From NCBI GenBank assembly GCA_004794655.1, contig SMMW01000496.1, forward strand, positions 331,576 through 395,575: a DNA stretch of 64,000 nucleotides, written 5' to 3'. Positions 51,639-61,292 of this stretch are shown in pieces; within the stretch, counting starts at the first letter, position 1, and each line of letters opens with the position of its first letter. Source of the DNA: Marisa cornuarietis. Lineage: Eukaryota; Mollusca; Gastropoda; Architaenioglossa; Ampullariidae. The position numbers and the translations under genes are program-made. The notes beneath the pieces are model-generated. The model had not been told where the DNA came from and made no database searches. It saw nothing but the letters and a program-made list of their open reading frames with translations.

Positions 51639-51884
51639 GTGTAATCAATGCAATTCGAGCAAGAGATCTGAATCACAGACAATTTAAAGCTCTACTGGAG
51701 GATGTAGAGGATGAGCATGGCGACGTACTCTACCACAACATCAGATGGCTGAGCTTTGGGAAAGTGTTAAAGCGAGTGTGGGACTTGCGGCATGAAATCC
51801 TGATGTTTCTGGACATTAAGGGAATGGAGTGTGACTTTTGTTTCCAAAATGAAAAGTGATTTGTGGCAATGTGAATTGATGTTT

Positions 51885-51886
51885 GC

Positions 51887-51934
<48 letters not shown>

Positions 51935-51996
51935 AGTAGATTTATATAGCGCAATTTTCAACCCCAGAGTCGACTCAATGCGCTTTCCAAAAAAAA
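51885..51996 (-). repeat. L2/SINE 3' end with (ATT)n tail, reverse
   Basis: A (TTA)n run of about 17 units followed by tttatatagcgcaattttca and gactcaatgcgctttcc, then an A-run. This is a common invertebrate L2-like 3' end in reverse orientation. It interrupts hAT-2 between coding segments ECELMFA-like and IDVFEKLNQLNVTLHGK. Confidence 0.7.
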
Positions 51997-52873
51997 AAAA
52001 AAGAAAAGATGTCTATTGATGTCTTTGAAAAGTTAAACCAGTTAAATGTCACGCTGCATGGGAAAGACTTATTGGCTCATGACATGTATAAAGAGATACA
52101 CGTACAATCATTTCAAAGAATGTTATCTTTATCTTCAAGGCAGGCAAGTGAAGCGAAGTTCACAAATTTTCTTCGTTATCAAAGGCAAAAGTACTTGCTG
52201 ACCTGCATGTAAAATTTAGAGCACAGTTGTACAGTTTGAATGAAGAGTTCCAAAGAAGATTTTTGGATTTTAAGGAGATGGAAGTAAAATTCAACATATT
52301 ATCATGTCCTTTTTCTGTTCATGTTGATGATGCACCTGATGAATTACAGCTTAAACTGATACACCTTCAATCAGATTATGCATTGAAGGAAAGGTTGTAT
52401 TCCCTGTCACTGGTTGAGTTTTATAAGTGCCTCTCCAACAAATCATTTTCTTGTTTAAGAGTATTTGCTGCCCAGCTAATTTCAATATTTGGTTCAAGTT
52501 ACATCTGTGAGCAAAGTTTTTCCTGCATGAATATAAACAAGTCAAAGAACAGGTCATTGCTTTCAGATGCAAACTTGCAGTCAGTTATGAGAGTATCTAC
52601 CAGTAATTTTGAGCCAAATTTTAAAAGAATTGTTCAGCAAAATTGTAGTCAAAAACATTTTTCTCATTAAATTGTGTGTGCTTAATTGTTCATTCTGGTT
52701 TTATATTTATTCCTACAGTGTTCTATATTTCATGTGCTCATTATTAAATAAATGCGTTTGTTTACAATTTGGCGATTTTACGTCGTTTTTGTATTCAATT
52801 ACAAGGTGCGGCCCTCGGACTAGTCATGACCCAGCAATGCGGCCCTCGCAACGAAAACGTTTGCTCACCCCTG

Positions 52874-55800
52874 GCATATATCATTGTGCCATTCTTGTTG
52901 GAAACAGTCTATAAGTCTTTGTCTATAGGTTCTTAAGAACATGTTCTTGTTACCAACACCTTGCTGAAGCCAAACAAATCCAAAGCCATTGAAACAGAGT
53001 TCTTTTATAAAGAAAGCCCAAGTACGTTTACCGTTTTCTTGTAAATAATATAGCATATTATATGCTTTTCTGGGGAGTCTAGTGTCGTTCATATGAATGA
53101 GTCGAAGCCAGTATTTAATACATCTAATTTTTGTAGTCACCACTATTGGATAACGCCCTAGGTCACCATAGATCATTTTGTTTGGTGTTTGAAAACCCAT
53201 ATTTAGGAAGCGTTTGCAGCTGAACATTTGTATCTTCTCAACGGTCTCATATCTTTGAAAACCCCAAATTTCAGACCCGTAGGTAAGTATCGGTACAATC
53301 TGGGAATCGAACATCTGAAAAAATACGCTTCTTGGTATGTCTCCAAGTTTCCATAAACATTTTAATAGCTGGCAGGATCTGATTTTGTCCTTAGCTGCAA
53401 GATCATCGACAGCTATGGAGAGGGAGAGCTTAGTTGTGAAACAGAGACCTAGATACTTATACATGTTAACAACCTCTATCCGTTCTGTGCCATAATACCA
53501 ACATTCCTTTGATGCTAGACATCCGCCTTTCGTAAACACGATGACATTGGTTTTTCCGAGGTTCACATTCATTCCAAAACCATCAGCCTAATTGTTTAAA
53601 ATATCAAGCTGCTTTTGGAGGCCAGCAACAGAATATGATGCCAATACAACATCATCCGCAAAGAGCAGTAGGAGTATCTGTATTATATCTGGGACTAGTT
53701 GGATGCCATGAATACCGTTCTGAGACACGTCTACAGCTAACTGATTTATAAAAAAACGTAAAGAGAATGGGTGACAAAATACATCCTTGCATTACTCCGG
53801 GAGGACAATTAAAATACTCTGTGTGTCCGTTACTACACATTACACAGGCTTTGATATTCTGGTACATACTTTGTAAAATGGTGAGCATCTTGCCTCCAAC
53901 TCCCAGGTTATGTAGAACATGCCATAGTTTGTTTCTATTAACCATATCGAATGCCTTTCTGAAATCTACGAAACATATGTACACCTTAACCGATCGTTTG
54001 AGTAAATAGTGTTGTATGATAGCATAAAGTATGAAAACATTATCTGTGCTGGAATGTCCTTCCCTAAAACCACTCTGCTCCTCAGTTATCTTACTATTTT
54101 CCTCTGCCCATCTTGTTAGTCTCAAGCTCAGGATATATGCAAACATTTTACTTATTGTGCTAGTTAGCGATATCCCTCTATAATTGTCCGGGCAATCTCA
54201 GTTCCCTGTTTTAAATAATGGTACAATTATCTCGCCACTCCAGGCTTTAGGGTATTCCCCGTTGTCAAAAATTTTGTTAAATAAAGTTATTAGGTACCTT
54301 AGTATATGATCCTGACAGGCCTTTAATATTTCTGCAAGTATTCCATCAGGCCCGGGAGCCTTATTTAGTTTTAGATGATTTATAGCTTTTATCACTTCTT
54401 CCGTGGTTATTGGCTGATCTAGGTCATCAATCCCTGCTGGGCATATTTCACTTTCCTTTTCCTCATTATCCCACCTACCATCTACTATGTCACCTTGAAA
54501 AACATTTTTAAAGTGTTCATACCATGTTCTATTGTCTATAGTACATTCCGGGTTGGACTGCAGATTGCTTTTACTTCTTTCCAAAAAGCTTGTGGGTTGC
54601 CAGTGTTGGTGGACAGCTTTCCCAACCGATAACTATTAAATTGCTTTCGTTTGCTTTGTATTAGGTTTCGATACCGACTCCTGCTTTCTACGTAGTTTTG
54701 TCTGTCGTTGGCGTTAGCCGAACGTCTAAATTTCCTTAGACACCTTCTCGTTTCACGTTTAGCTTGTACACAATGTAGATCAAACCACCTGCTCTTTCTC
54801 TGCCCCGTCCAAATTTTCCGCCTCATACAATGGGCCGCGTTTACAATGCCAGCATTAAAAAGTTCTATTGACTGTTACACAGAGACGTCTAGCATATCGA
54901 AAGCATCACTTAATTTCTTGCCGAATTTTTCGGTTTTCATATTGGACATAATAGACTGGTATTTATTATTATCCCAGATAATTTTCTCTACGATTACTGG
55001 TTCTGTCTCTGCTATCACTATGTCTCGGTGTAAAGTCAGCTGCAAGGGCAGAACTTCGATTCGAATCGCTCCGTCACCTCTAGACTAAACTGATCATGCC
55101 TAATTTCTCTAGAGCAAATGAAATAATCAATTGTGCTACTGCCCATAGTGCTTATGTAAGTATATCGGCCCTTTTCATCTCCTGTGCAGGTACCATTCAA
55201 GATTGTTAAATCACAGGTATTACAAAATTGTAGTAGCAGCCTCCCAAAATGTGAAACAGTCTTATCTTCAGATTCTCGATGTTCGTACAAACCTGAACGA
55301 ACAGCGATCTCTATATCAACTTCATTATCAAATGATGCCGAATTATAGTTTCCCGTTCTAGCATTAAAATCGCCTCCCAGTAGGTACCAACAGTGTCGCT
55401 CAAGATTTCGAATACAATCTAGAATGCACTGTTCAACAAGGCATATATTCGACTTGACCTGAATAGGTCTCTGGTTATAATAGGGCGAATCATACGGTGG
55501 CACATAAACGCCACAAAATACAACATCTCTATCACTACCAAAAGCAATTTTATCAAATTTCAATAAAACCAGATTGTCAACGTACATTGTAGTCTATGTA
55601 AAAACTCAGTGAATGCTTTTTTAACTAAAACAAGGATACTTCCAGAAGCTCTTCCCTGCGATGTAAGTCTAGAAGCGGGACTGAAGTGTTGTTCGAAGTT
55701 AGAGAAGAACTCCAGTCTACTGCTTAATTCAAGAAATGTCTCTGTAAAACACACAATATCAAACCTGTTAATGTATTGTATAAAGTCAGGATCATTTATT

Positions 55801-55957
55801 TTCGTGAGCAGACCTTCTATGTTCCATTTCAAGATGTGAGCTATTTTCACGGGTGAGTCCCGTGCTGTGTCCTGTTGACCCTTTAGCACGGACACCCGGT
55901 GCTGCGGCCTCGCGTCGCGTAGTCACTGGGTCAGTAGAGCTTGTGCTCTCCCTTGTG
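52874..55957 (-). pseudogene. APE-type LINE, reverse copy (endonuclease and RT)
   Basis: Read on the minus strand from 55957: WNIEGLLTK, CFTETFLE, YLLGGDFNARTGN, SSTIDYFICS (endonuclease); then a spacer; RT finger LNKAPGPDGILAEILKACQD; DFRKAFDMVNR (motif A, near 53985); PPGVMQGCILSP (motif B); FADDVV (motif C, near 53660) in a frame shifted from motif B; then VNMYKYLGLCFTTKLS and a long C-terminal domain. At least four frameshifts or stops. The 3' end is cut where the hAT-2 terminus begins. It lacks a recognisable 3' UTR. Same family as 44550-45880. Confidence 0.85.
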
Positions 55958-56012
55958 CTGTTTGTGTCTTGCCTGATCTTATGTCGAAGTCCTGCCGCCT
56001 TGCCCTGGGCGG

Positions 56013-56106
56013 GTATGGGGCGCCAAGAGGGGAGTTTTCACAAATTTGCTATTTCTAGCTATACATTGAAATGTGTAATTATACATTGCAATGTATAGCT
56101 AGATAG
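56013..56106 (+). repeat. Palindromic AT-rich repeat, short copy
   Basis: tatggggcgccaagagggga, then tttgctatttctagctatac and two attgcaatgtata-type units, ending tagctag. The longer copy with the same 60-bp lead is at 56939-57155. Confidence 0.75.
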
Positions 56107-56390
56107 AGTTCTAAAGTTCTGGCTCTCGTTAATCGGGTGCGCATCTCATATACTGCCTCGCGTTGTGTTCTTTTTTTCCCATCTACGGAACCGCACTCAG
56201 CCGACCTTGGAGTCCACAAAAGACCCTGCTTTTCTCTAGACCAAAAGTGTGTTCTCTGCGGTGTATCTCTCAGCTCGTTGATCTTCTTGTGTGCTGTGTT
56301 GCTTGACACGATTACAATGGACGACACGATTTCTTTCTCTCTACTGATTCTCATTCACCTCGTTCACACGAAGAGGACACATACCCCACG
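56095..56390 (-). repeat. Dispersed block, right member of inverted pair
   Basis: Reverse-oriented copy of 42300-42618, with the shared boxes ttggagtccacaaaagaccc, ccaaaagtgtgttctctgcg and acgattacaatggacgaca. No gene recognised. Confidence 0.65.
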
Positions 56391-56938
56391 CTAGCATACG
56401 GACTATGACACTTACACAAATAAGTAAGTTCAAAGACATATTTTTTATTTACATTATATACACCTATAACTACTAGCATCCCTATCCTAACTTACCTACC
56501 TGCCTTAATCCTAACACCTAACTCCCTGGGGTAGGGGAGAGAGGGGATGGAGCAACGAGAGCCTCTTTTCATCGTACCGAGCTGCATTGCGGTAGACTTG
56601 ATACTTCTCTCGCACTCGAGGGGGGGGGGTGCGGGGATGGGGTGGTCTGGGTGACGACAGCCTCTTTTCAGCGGACCAAGCTACCTTTCGGTAGGCTTGA
56701 TACTTCTCGTATCACCTCGAACCATCTGTTGACTCCTCGTCCAAGCAGGACTAGTCGCCTTTCGTCAAACAGGTCCAGAGACCGACTTTTCTCTGGTATT
56801 TATACTGGAATAGCTGGGTGCTACGTCACCCATTGTGCAGTCAGCCTGCCTCGCGACGCTCCACTGGCGCGACCAAGCGTGGGGTGGAAGGGGGTGCAGG
56901 GTGGAAGGAAGAAACCGTCAGCAGTACGTGCTGTCTAG
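56391..56938. repeat. Direct repeat segment (cctcttttcagc unit x2)
   Basis: Two ~95-bp units near 56545-56610 and 56650-56712 share cctcttttca, agctac/gcatt, cggtag and cttgatacttctc. The rest is GC-rich flank without a recognised gene. Confidence 0.5.
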
Positions 56939-57300
56939 TATGGGGCGCCAAGAGGGGAATTTTCTCAAATTTGCTATTTCTAGCTATACATTGCAATGTA
57001 TAATTATAGAATGCAATGTTTAGCTATACATTGCATTTTATACTTATAGATTACATTTTATATTTATACAATTCATTCTATACTTATAGATTGCATTCTA
57101 TAGCTATACATTGCAATGTATAATTAAACATTGCAATGTATAGCTAGAGAGAGAAAACTCGGTAAAAACCGAAGTGTTTCATTTATATTATACTCAGAAG
57201 TTGCTATCCAATTCATTTTATATATACCTTTCAATTCTTTAGCTATAGAATGGATTCTAGCTATACATTCGAAATCTATATTTATAGATTGCATTCTATA
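56939..57300 (+). repeat. Palindromic AT-rich tandem repeat, long copy
   Basis: The lead tatggggcgccaagagggga is followed by 22-bp-type units built on tatacattgcaatgtata, a perfect 18-bp palindrome, alternating with variants such as tatagaatgcaatgttta and tatagattgcattctata to about 57150, with sparser units to 57300. No coding sequence. Confidence 0.75.
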
Positions 57301-57330
57301 ACTTCTGACTTGAAACGTATACGGAACGAG

Positions 57331-57737
57331 GCTGTCTGTTTATGGCAACACATGTTTGTCGGCTTCGATCTGGAGAACGAAAATAGTCAATTAGAGTTTT
57401 AAAAACAATATCTACATCTTGTACATAGCGCATAGTATAGTCATTTGAAAGAAAAAAATTCTAGACCTTTAATATCAAAGACAGATCATCAACCAGACCT
57501 GAAAAGTTACCAGAACGTACGATTTTGTGCAATCTGCCACGACAACCACTACGGCGGCGTTTGTCGCTTAGTACACACCTGGTGCACCGCAGGGGACCTG
57601 TGCTCGACTAGCTTGGGTGACGATGTTCGCTTTCTACATGGCTACCCATCCGGTTCTCGCTTTCAGTACAAGCTGTCTGTCTGTGTTTTAACTGCCCTGA
57701 CTACTTTTCTGAACTTCTCTTTCCCTGTATCCCAGCC
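57331..57737 (+). repeat. LINE-derived segment replacing the promoter of TMEM86 copy 2
   Basis: Same as 27279-27695. An open frame starting near 57445 reads QNVRFCAICHDNHYGGVCR (CX2CX3HX4C) and then L2-like C-terminal sequence. It ends cccagcc and joins directly to the exon-1 block, so the DNA that lies upstream of native exon 1 (TATA, CRE-like site) is missing here. Confidence 0.8.
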
Positions 57738-57777
57738 ATCTATCACTCAACCTGCTACATCAACACAGATATCAAAA

Positions 57778-57798
57778 ATGACAAAACCACTGAACGTG
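57778..57798 (+). CDS. TMEM86: TMEM86 copy 2, exon 1
   Basis: Identical 21 bp to copy 1, followed by gtgagt. The block (57738-58456) continues with the start of intron 1, including the longest of the three (AC)n(GC)n runs at about 58071-58110. Confidence 0.8.
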
Positions 57799-58064
57799 GT
57801 GAGTACACGTTATGAATGTATGCTGCTTAGAATGATTTTTTTGCTCAGCAGCATTTGTGTAGAGGTTTCAGCTTATTTTCATACAAGACGACATCATTAT
57901 AAATAATAGATCACATTTTGCGAAAAGTCGGTCACCTCAATCTTCTTTGTCTCACACAGTGAAATGAAAACGAGGAATTACACATAGTTTTGTCTGACAT
58001 CAGTGCATTCAATAGATTTCTTTGCGTTTATAATTAATTACACCCATTTACTTACTTCCTCTCC

Positions 58065-58101
<37 letters not shown>

Positions 58102-61100
58102 GCGCGCGCGTAATGTTCTGATAAATATATATATAGGCCTATATACATGTAGATGAATGAAGACGAATTCTGATCGACAACGCTTATCACGTGCACATAT
58201 TGTTACAGTTACAGATCGCATTAGATATGTTAAGACATTTCATATTTTCTTATTTCATTTATCTTTTTGAGAAATATAATGGAGAATATCGTATATTCTG
58301 TGAGCCTCACATATCGTATTTTAACCGTCGGCATAGATAATGCATAACCATCGGCATTGGAACAAAGTAAAAATTAATGGGTATGGAATTCCGATTTCAA
58401 AACAGAAAATTTAAATTACAGGAGCAATAGCAATCATTTTTACATATATTTAATAAGACTGATTAAATAACACTGATTCCTATTGCACTATGTTTAAGTA
58501 GAAGCAGATATAAAGAAATAACATTCCGGTTAACTTTACGACATCTTGGTCCAATCTTGATACATTGGACCAATATTGGGCCTAGCTAGGGTGAATCTTG
58601 CGTGTTTGCTGGGGTATAGAAAACTCAGTTGTTGGTGCTGAAAGGGAAAGTGCTTACAACCTCGAACTACACACTTTTTGTGTGTGTGTGTGTGTGGCAG
58701 AAGCGTCGATATGACATTATTTCGCAATGTGTTCGGCAGTTTAAACAGTAATATGTAAAAATGTCACTTCTTTCAGCGACACGCTGGCAACACATAATTG
58801 TGCGTCGTGCATTCTTGCGGAAGGTCAAAGATCGCACACTATACACCCACCCACTACATCACTTGCCTCATGCGACTATCACGGGTTTTCGGCTCCAAAC
58901 TCAAGGGCACGCGCACGTACTTCACGAATTGAAGAGCCCGGATGTCCCCCTCCGTTTGCTTACCTTTTTTCCTGCAGATACTGTCTAAAGCTGTTTGCTT
59001 GCGTGAACGACAATGTAAAGCGCGAACGACCATTACTTGTTGACCTTTCCTCGATGTCGAACCACGTCACTGGCGCGGAGTAGATTAGAAGGGATGAGGC
59101 AAGAGACGCCGACAATCGTTTTTAGTGAAAGGGGGAGAGCAAAACTACGGCGGTGCCGGCAGCCACACAGGGACTCCCTCGATCGCTCGCCACACCTCCC
59201 CTCCTACTTACACCCTCAGACTTTCAAATTTTATCCTACGGTCTCAAATTATGATGTTGCCCAAGTTTGCTCAGTGTAGTAGTTTTTGTTTGTTTGTTTG
59301 TTTGTTTGTTTCATTTGGAGCCGTGTAATATCTTAAGATGGGGAAAATTAGCATTCTCTGGAGCAGAATACATAAACCCAATATAATCCCTGGAAGGTGT
59401 ATTCCTACCAAATCTGGTGAGGACTGGACAGTGTATGTTTTAACCACCACACACACACTGATTGCTACATTTAGCTTTATTTAGATGCGTACAAAATTAC
59501 ACTTCTGCTCATTGATTTTTCATTATTCTCAAATTTCATAATAATCCTCTACTTTTGATTTAAAATTGGTTTTAAATTAACAGCAATTAAATTGTGTTGA
59601 CTTAGTCTTTCAAACTCACCTTTGTCTTCCACAAAATGAAAAATAAGTGTCTTAACAAACCAGGTGTGCATTTTGCCTCATTCACCCTGGATGACTAAAA
59701 CCTCTGTACACCACTGCCAGGAACTGACTGTTTCATTTGCAGGCCTTGCAGTTTGTTGAATGTCATGTGTCTTGGTGGCTACCAGATTGTAGAGTGGAAG
59801 TGAATTGCCAGGTCGTAAAAAGCACTTGTTTCTGAACCTATAGATGTACATAGGTTTAATACCCCATGTGACAGCAATCAACCCCCAGTCCAGAATGGGT
59901 ACCTGCAGGCCTACTGTACCTGACTCCATATAGGGGTTGAGAAAGGTAGAGCAGTAAGGGAGAGAAAATGGGCAATGCCCTCACAAAAAGATGGCCCCAA
60001 GAAAAGTGAGGTCTGTAACACCTCACTCCCCAACAATTGAAAAGTTAGGGGCCAACCTTTACCTTAAGCTCATAGGACAGTGCCATCTTGTTTTAAACCT
60101 AACTGAATGAGTTTTTATCTGAAAAATTGCTTTTGTCTCGATGTGACATGCCAATTTGTATTTTCATTACCATCTTAATTTCACACCTTGATATGCCATT
60201 CAGTCAGTCATGTACAAAAAAATTAATTTTCTGGGTTGGAATAAGCACAGAGTTCATTGACATAAAGAATGATTTGGTAATTAAAGATTCAACAATCTTA
60301 GGTGTATCACTGTATTCCAGGAACAAGCTTATTATTTATTATAATCATTAACATAAGCTCTATTTCCTGTTGTACAAAATAAAATACCCTTGAGGATCAG
60401 ATAGGCTGTTATTCTACAAGTGATTTAATTACTAGTTGTGAGGCATATCCTGACATTACATTCCATGTCTCACTTTGCTATTTTTCAGCTCAAGTGTGTC
60501 GGCCCAAAGCTGGTACCATTCTTCAAAACTGTCTCCATCTTCTTTGTTTTGTTTGGAGATGCTGATCAGTCATCGGTCTACTTTTGCATTGCTAAATGCC
60601 TACCAATTGTTTCGCTGATACTCTTTGTTCTGCTGCATGGAATGAGCCTGAATGAGTATTATCGGTACTCCCGCCTCATTCTAATAGGACTCATATCCTC
60701 CTGCATTGGTGATGCATTTCTTGTGTGGAAGCACACCTACATGAACTTAGAATGTGGTCTTTTAATGTTTGCAATTGCACAGTTCTCTTATACAAAGGCT
60801 TTTGGGTTTAGACCATTCAGTCCATATGCTGGAGCAGTCTTTGTGCTGCTTGGTTTCCTTGTGTACAGCTACCTGAAGCCAGGTCTGACGGGGATGCTGG
60901 AATACCTTGCACCATTCTACCTGATCTTGGTCTGCGTAATGGGGTGGCGTGCCGTTGCCCGGGTACAGTTTTTTGACGGCCTGTGGACCTGGACGAAGCT
61001 GTGTGGCTGTGCAGGTGCTCTCTGCTTCATGATCTCCGATCTGACCATTGCTGTAGGTCTTTGTCGGTTCAGAATCCCTTTTACTCACCAGATCACCATG

Positions 61101-61292
61101 GTCACCTACTATGCTGCCCAGTTTGGCATCTCCTTATCTGTAGTTGATAGTCAGGTGGAGGAAGTCATCCGTATACAAACACAAGATCAGAGTTCAGATT
61201 ATAAAAGTCATCTGGATTACATCTCTGGGCATCTACACTTTGACCGAAGGTCTAGAGTTTTCAAGTCATTTGCTTTAGTGAAGCATGAATGA
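57778..61292 (+). CDS. TMEM86: TMEM86-type lysoplasmalogenase, copy 2 (two exons)
   Basis: Exon 1 (57778-57798, MTKPLNV, gtgagt donor) joins in phase 0 to exon 2 (60489-61292; 267 codons, no stop). The intron is 2.7 kb, against 11 kb in copy 1, because 8.3 kb of debris is absent. It keeps GDAFLVW, ISDLTIAV and TYYAAQ. It differs from copy 1 at 14 of 267 exon-2 residues (94.8% identity), including D164G, D190G, F192C, S195R, A199T and I203T by exon-2 numbering. The frame is intact, so it may be functional, but the upstream region is a LINE fragment and not the native promoter. Activity and expression cannot be judged from sequence alone. Confidence 0.85.
60489..61292 (+). CDS. TMEM86: TMEM86 copy 2, exon 2
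   Basis: Acceptor tatttttcag and 267 open codons to TGA, the same length as copy 1. Five of the 14 replacements fall in the 14 residues after the SDL motif. Confidence 0.92.
   Translation, partial: LKCVGPKLVPFFKTVSIFFVLFGDADQSSVYFCIAKCLPIVSLILFVLLHGMSLNEYYRYSRLILIGLISSCIGDAFLVWKHTYMNLECGLLMFAIAQFSYTKAFGFRPFSPYAGAVFVLLGFLVYSYLKPGLTGMLEYLAPFYLILVCVMGWRAVARVQFFDGLWTWTKLCGCAGALCFMISDLTIAVGLCRFRIPFTHQITMVTYYAAQFGISLSVVDSQVEEVIRIQTQDQSSDYKSHLDYISGHLHFDRRSRVFKSFALVKHE

Larger units (their letters stand above)
50090..52873 (+). pseudogene. hAT transposase, GTF2IRD2-like, broken (hAT-2)
   Basis: ATG at 50090 (MSGKKRKIENEGRVF). BED finger CLLCQDTV...HYQTKHG near 50190-50265. Core: LALDESTDI near 50622, ITFDGARAMCGK near 50825, FHCIPHQEHLC near 50930; after the solo LTR, NHRQFKALLEDVEDEHGD (about 51672-51722). 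The C-terminal dimerisation part, ICEQSFSCMNINKSKNRS, is near 52503-52560, with stop TAA at 52668. Besides the LTR, an L2/SINE tail interrupts the frame at 51885-51996, and other shifts occur. The right terminal repeat (reverse of caggggtgagcaaacgtttt) ends at 52873, inside a LINE ORF. The left terminal repeat was not found. Confidence 0.82.

Noticed and set aside
51767..52019. Poly-isoleucine open frames
   Set aside because: Translations of the (TTA)n tail of an L2/SINE insertion.
50090..52670. GTF2IRD2-like host gene with introns at the interruptions
   Set aside because: The interruptions are a solo LTR with TSD and an L2/SINE tail, not introns with GT/AG borders.
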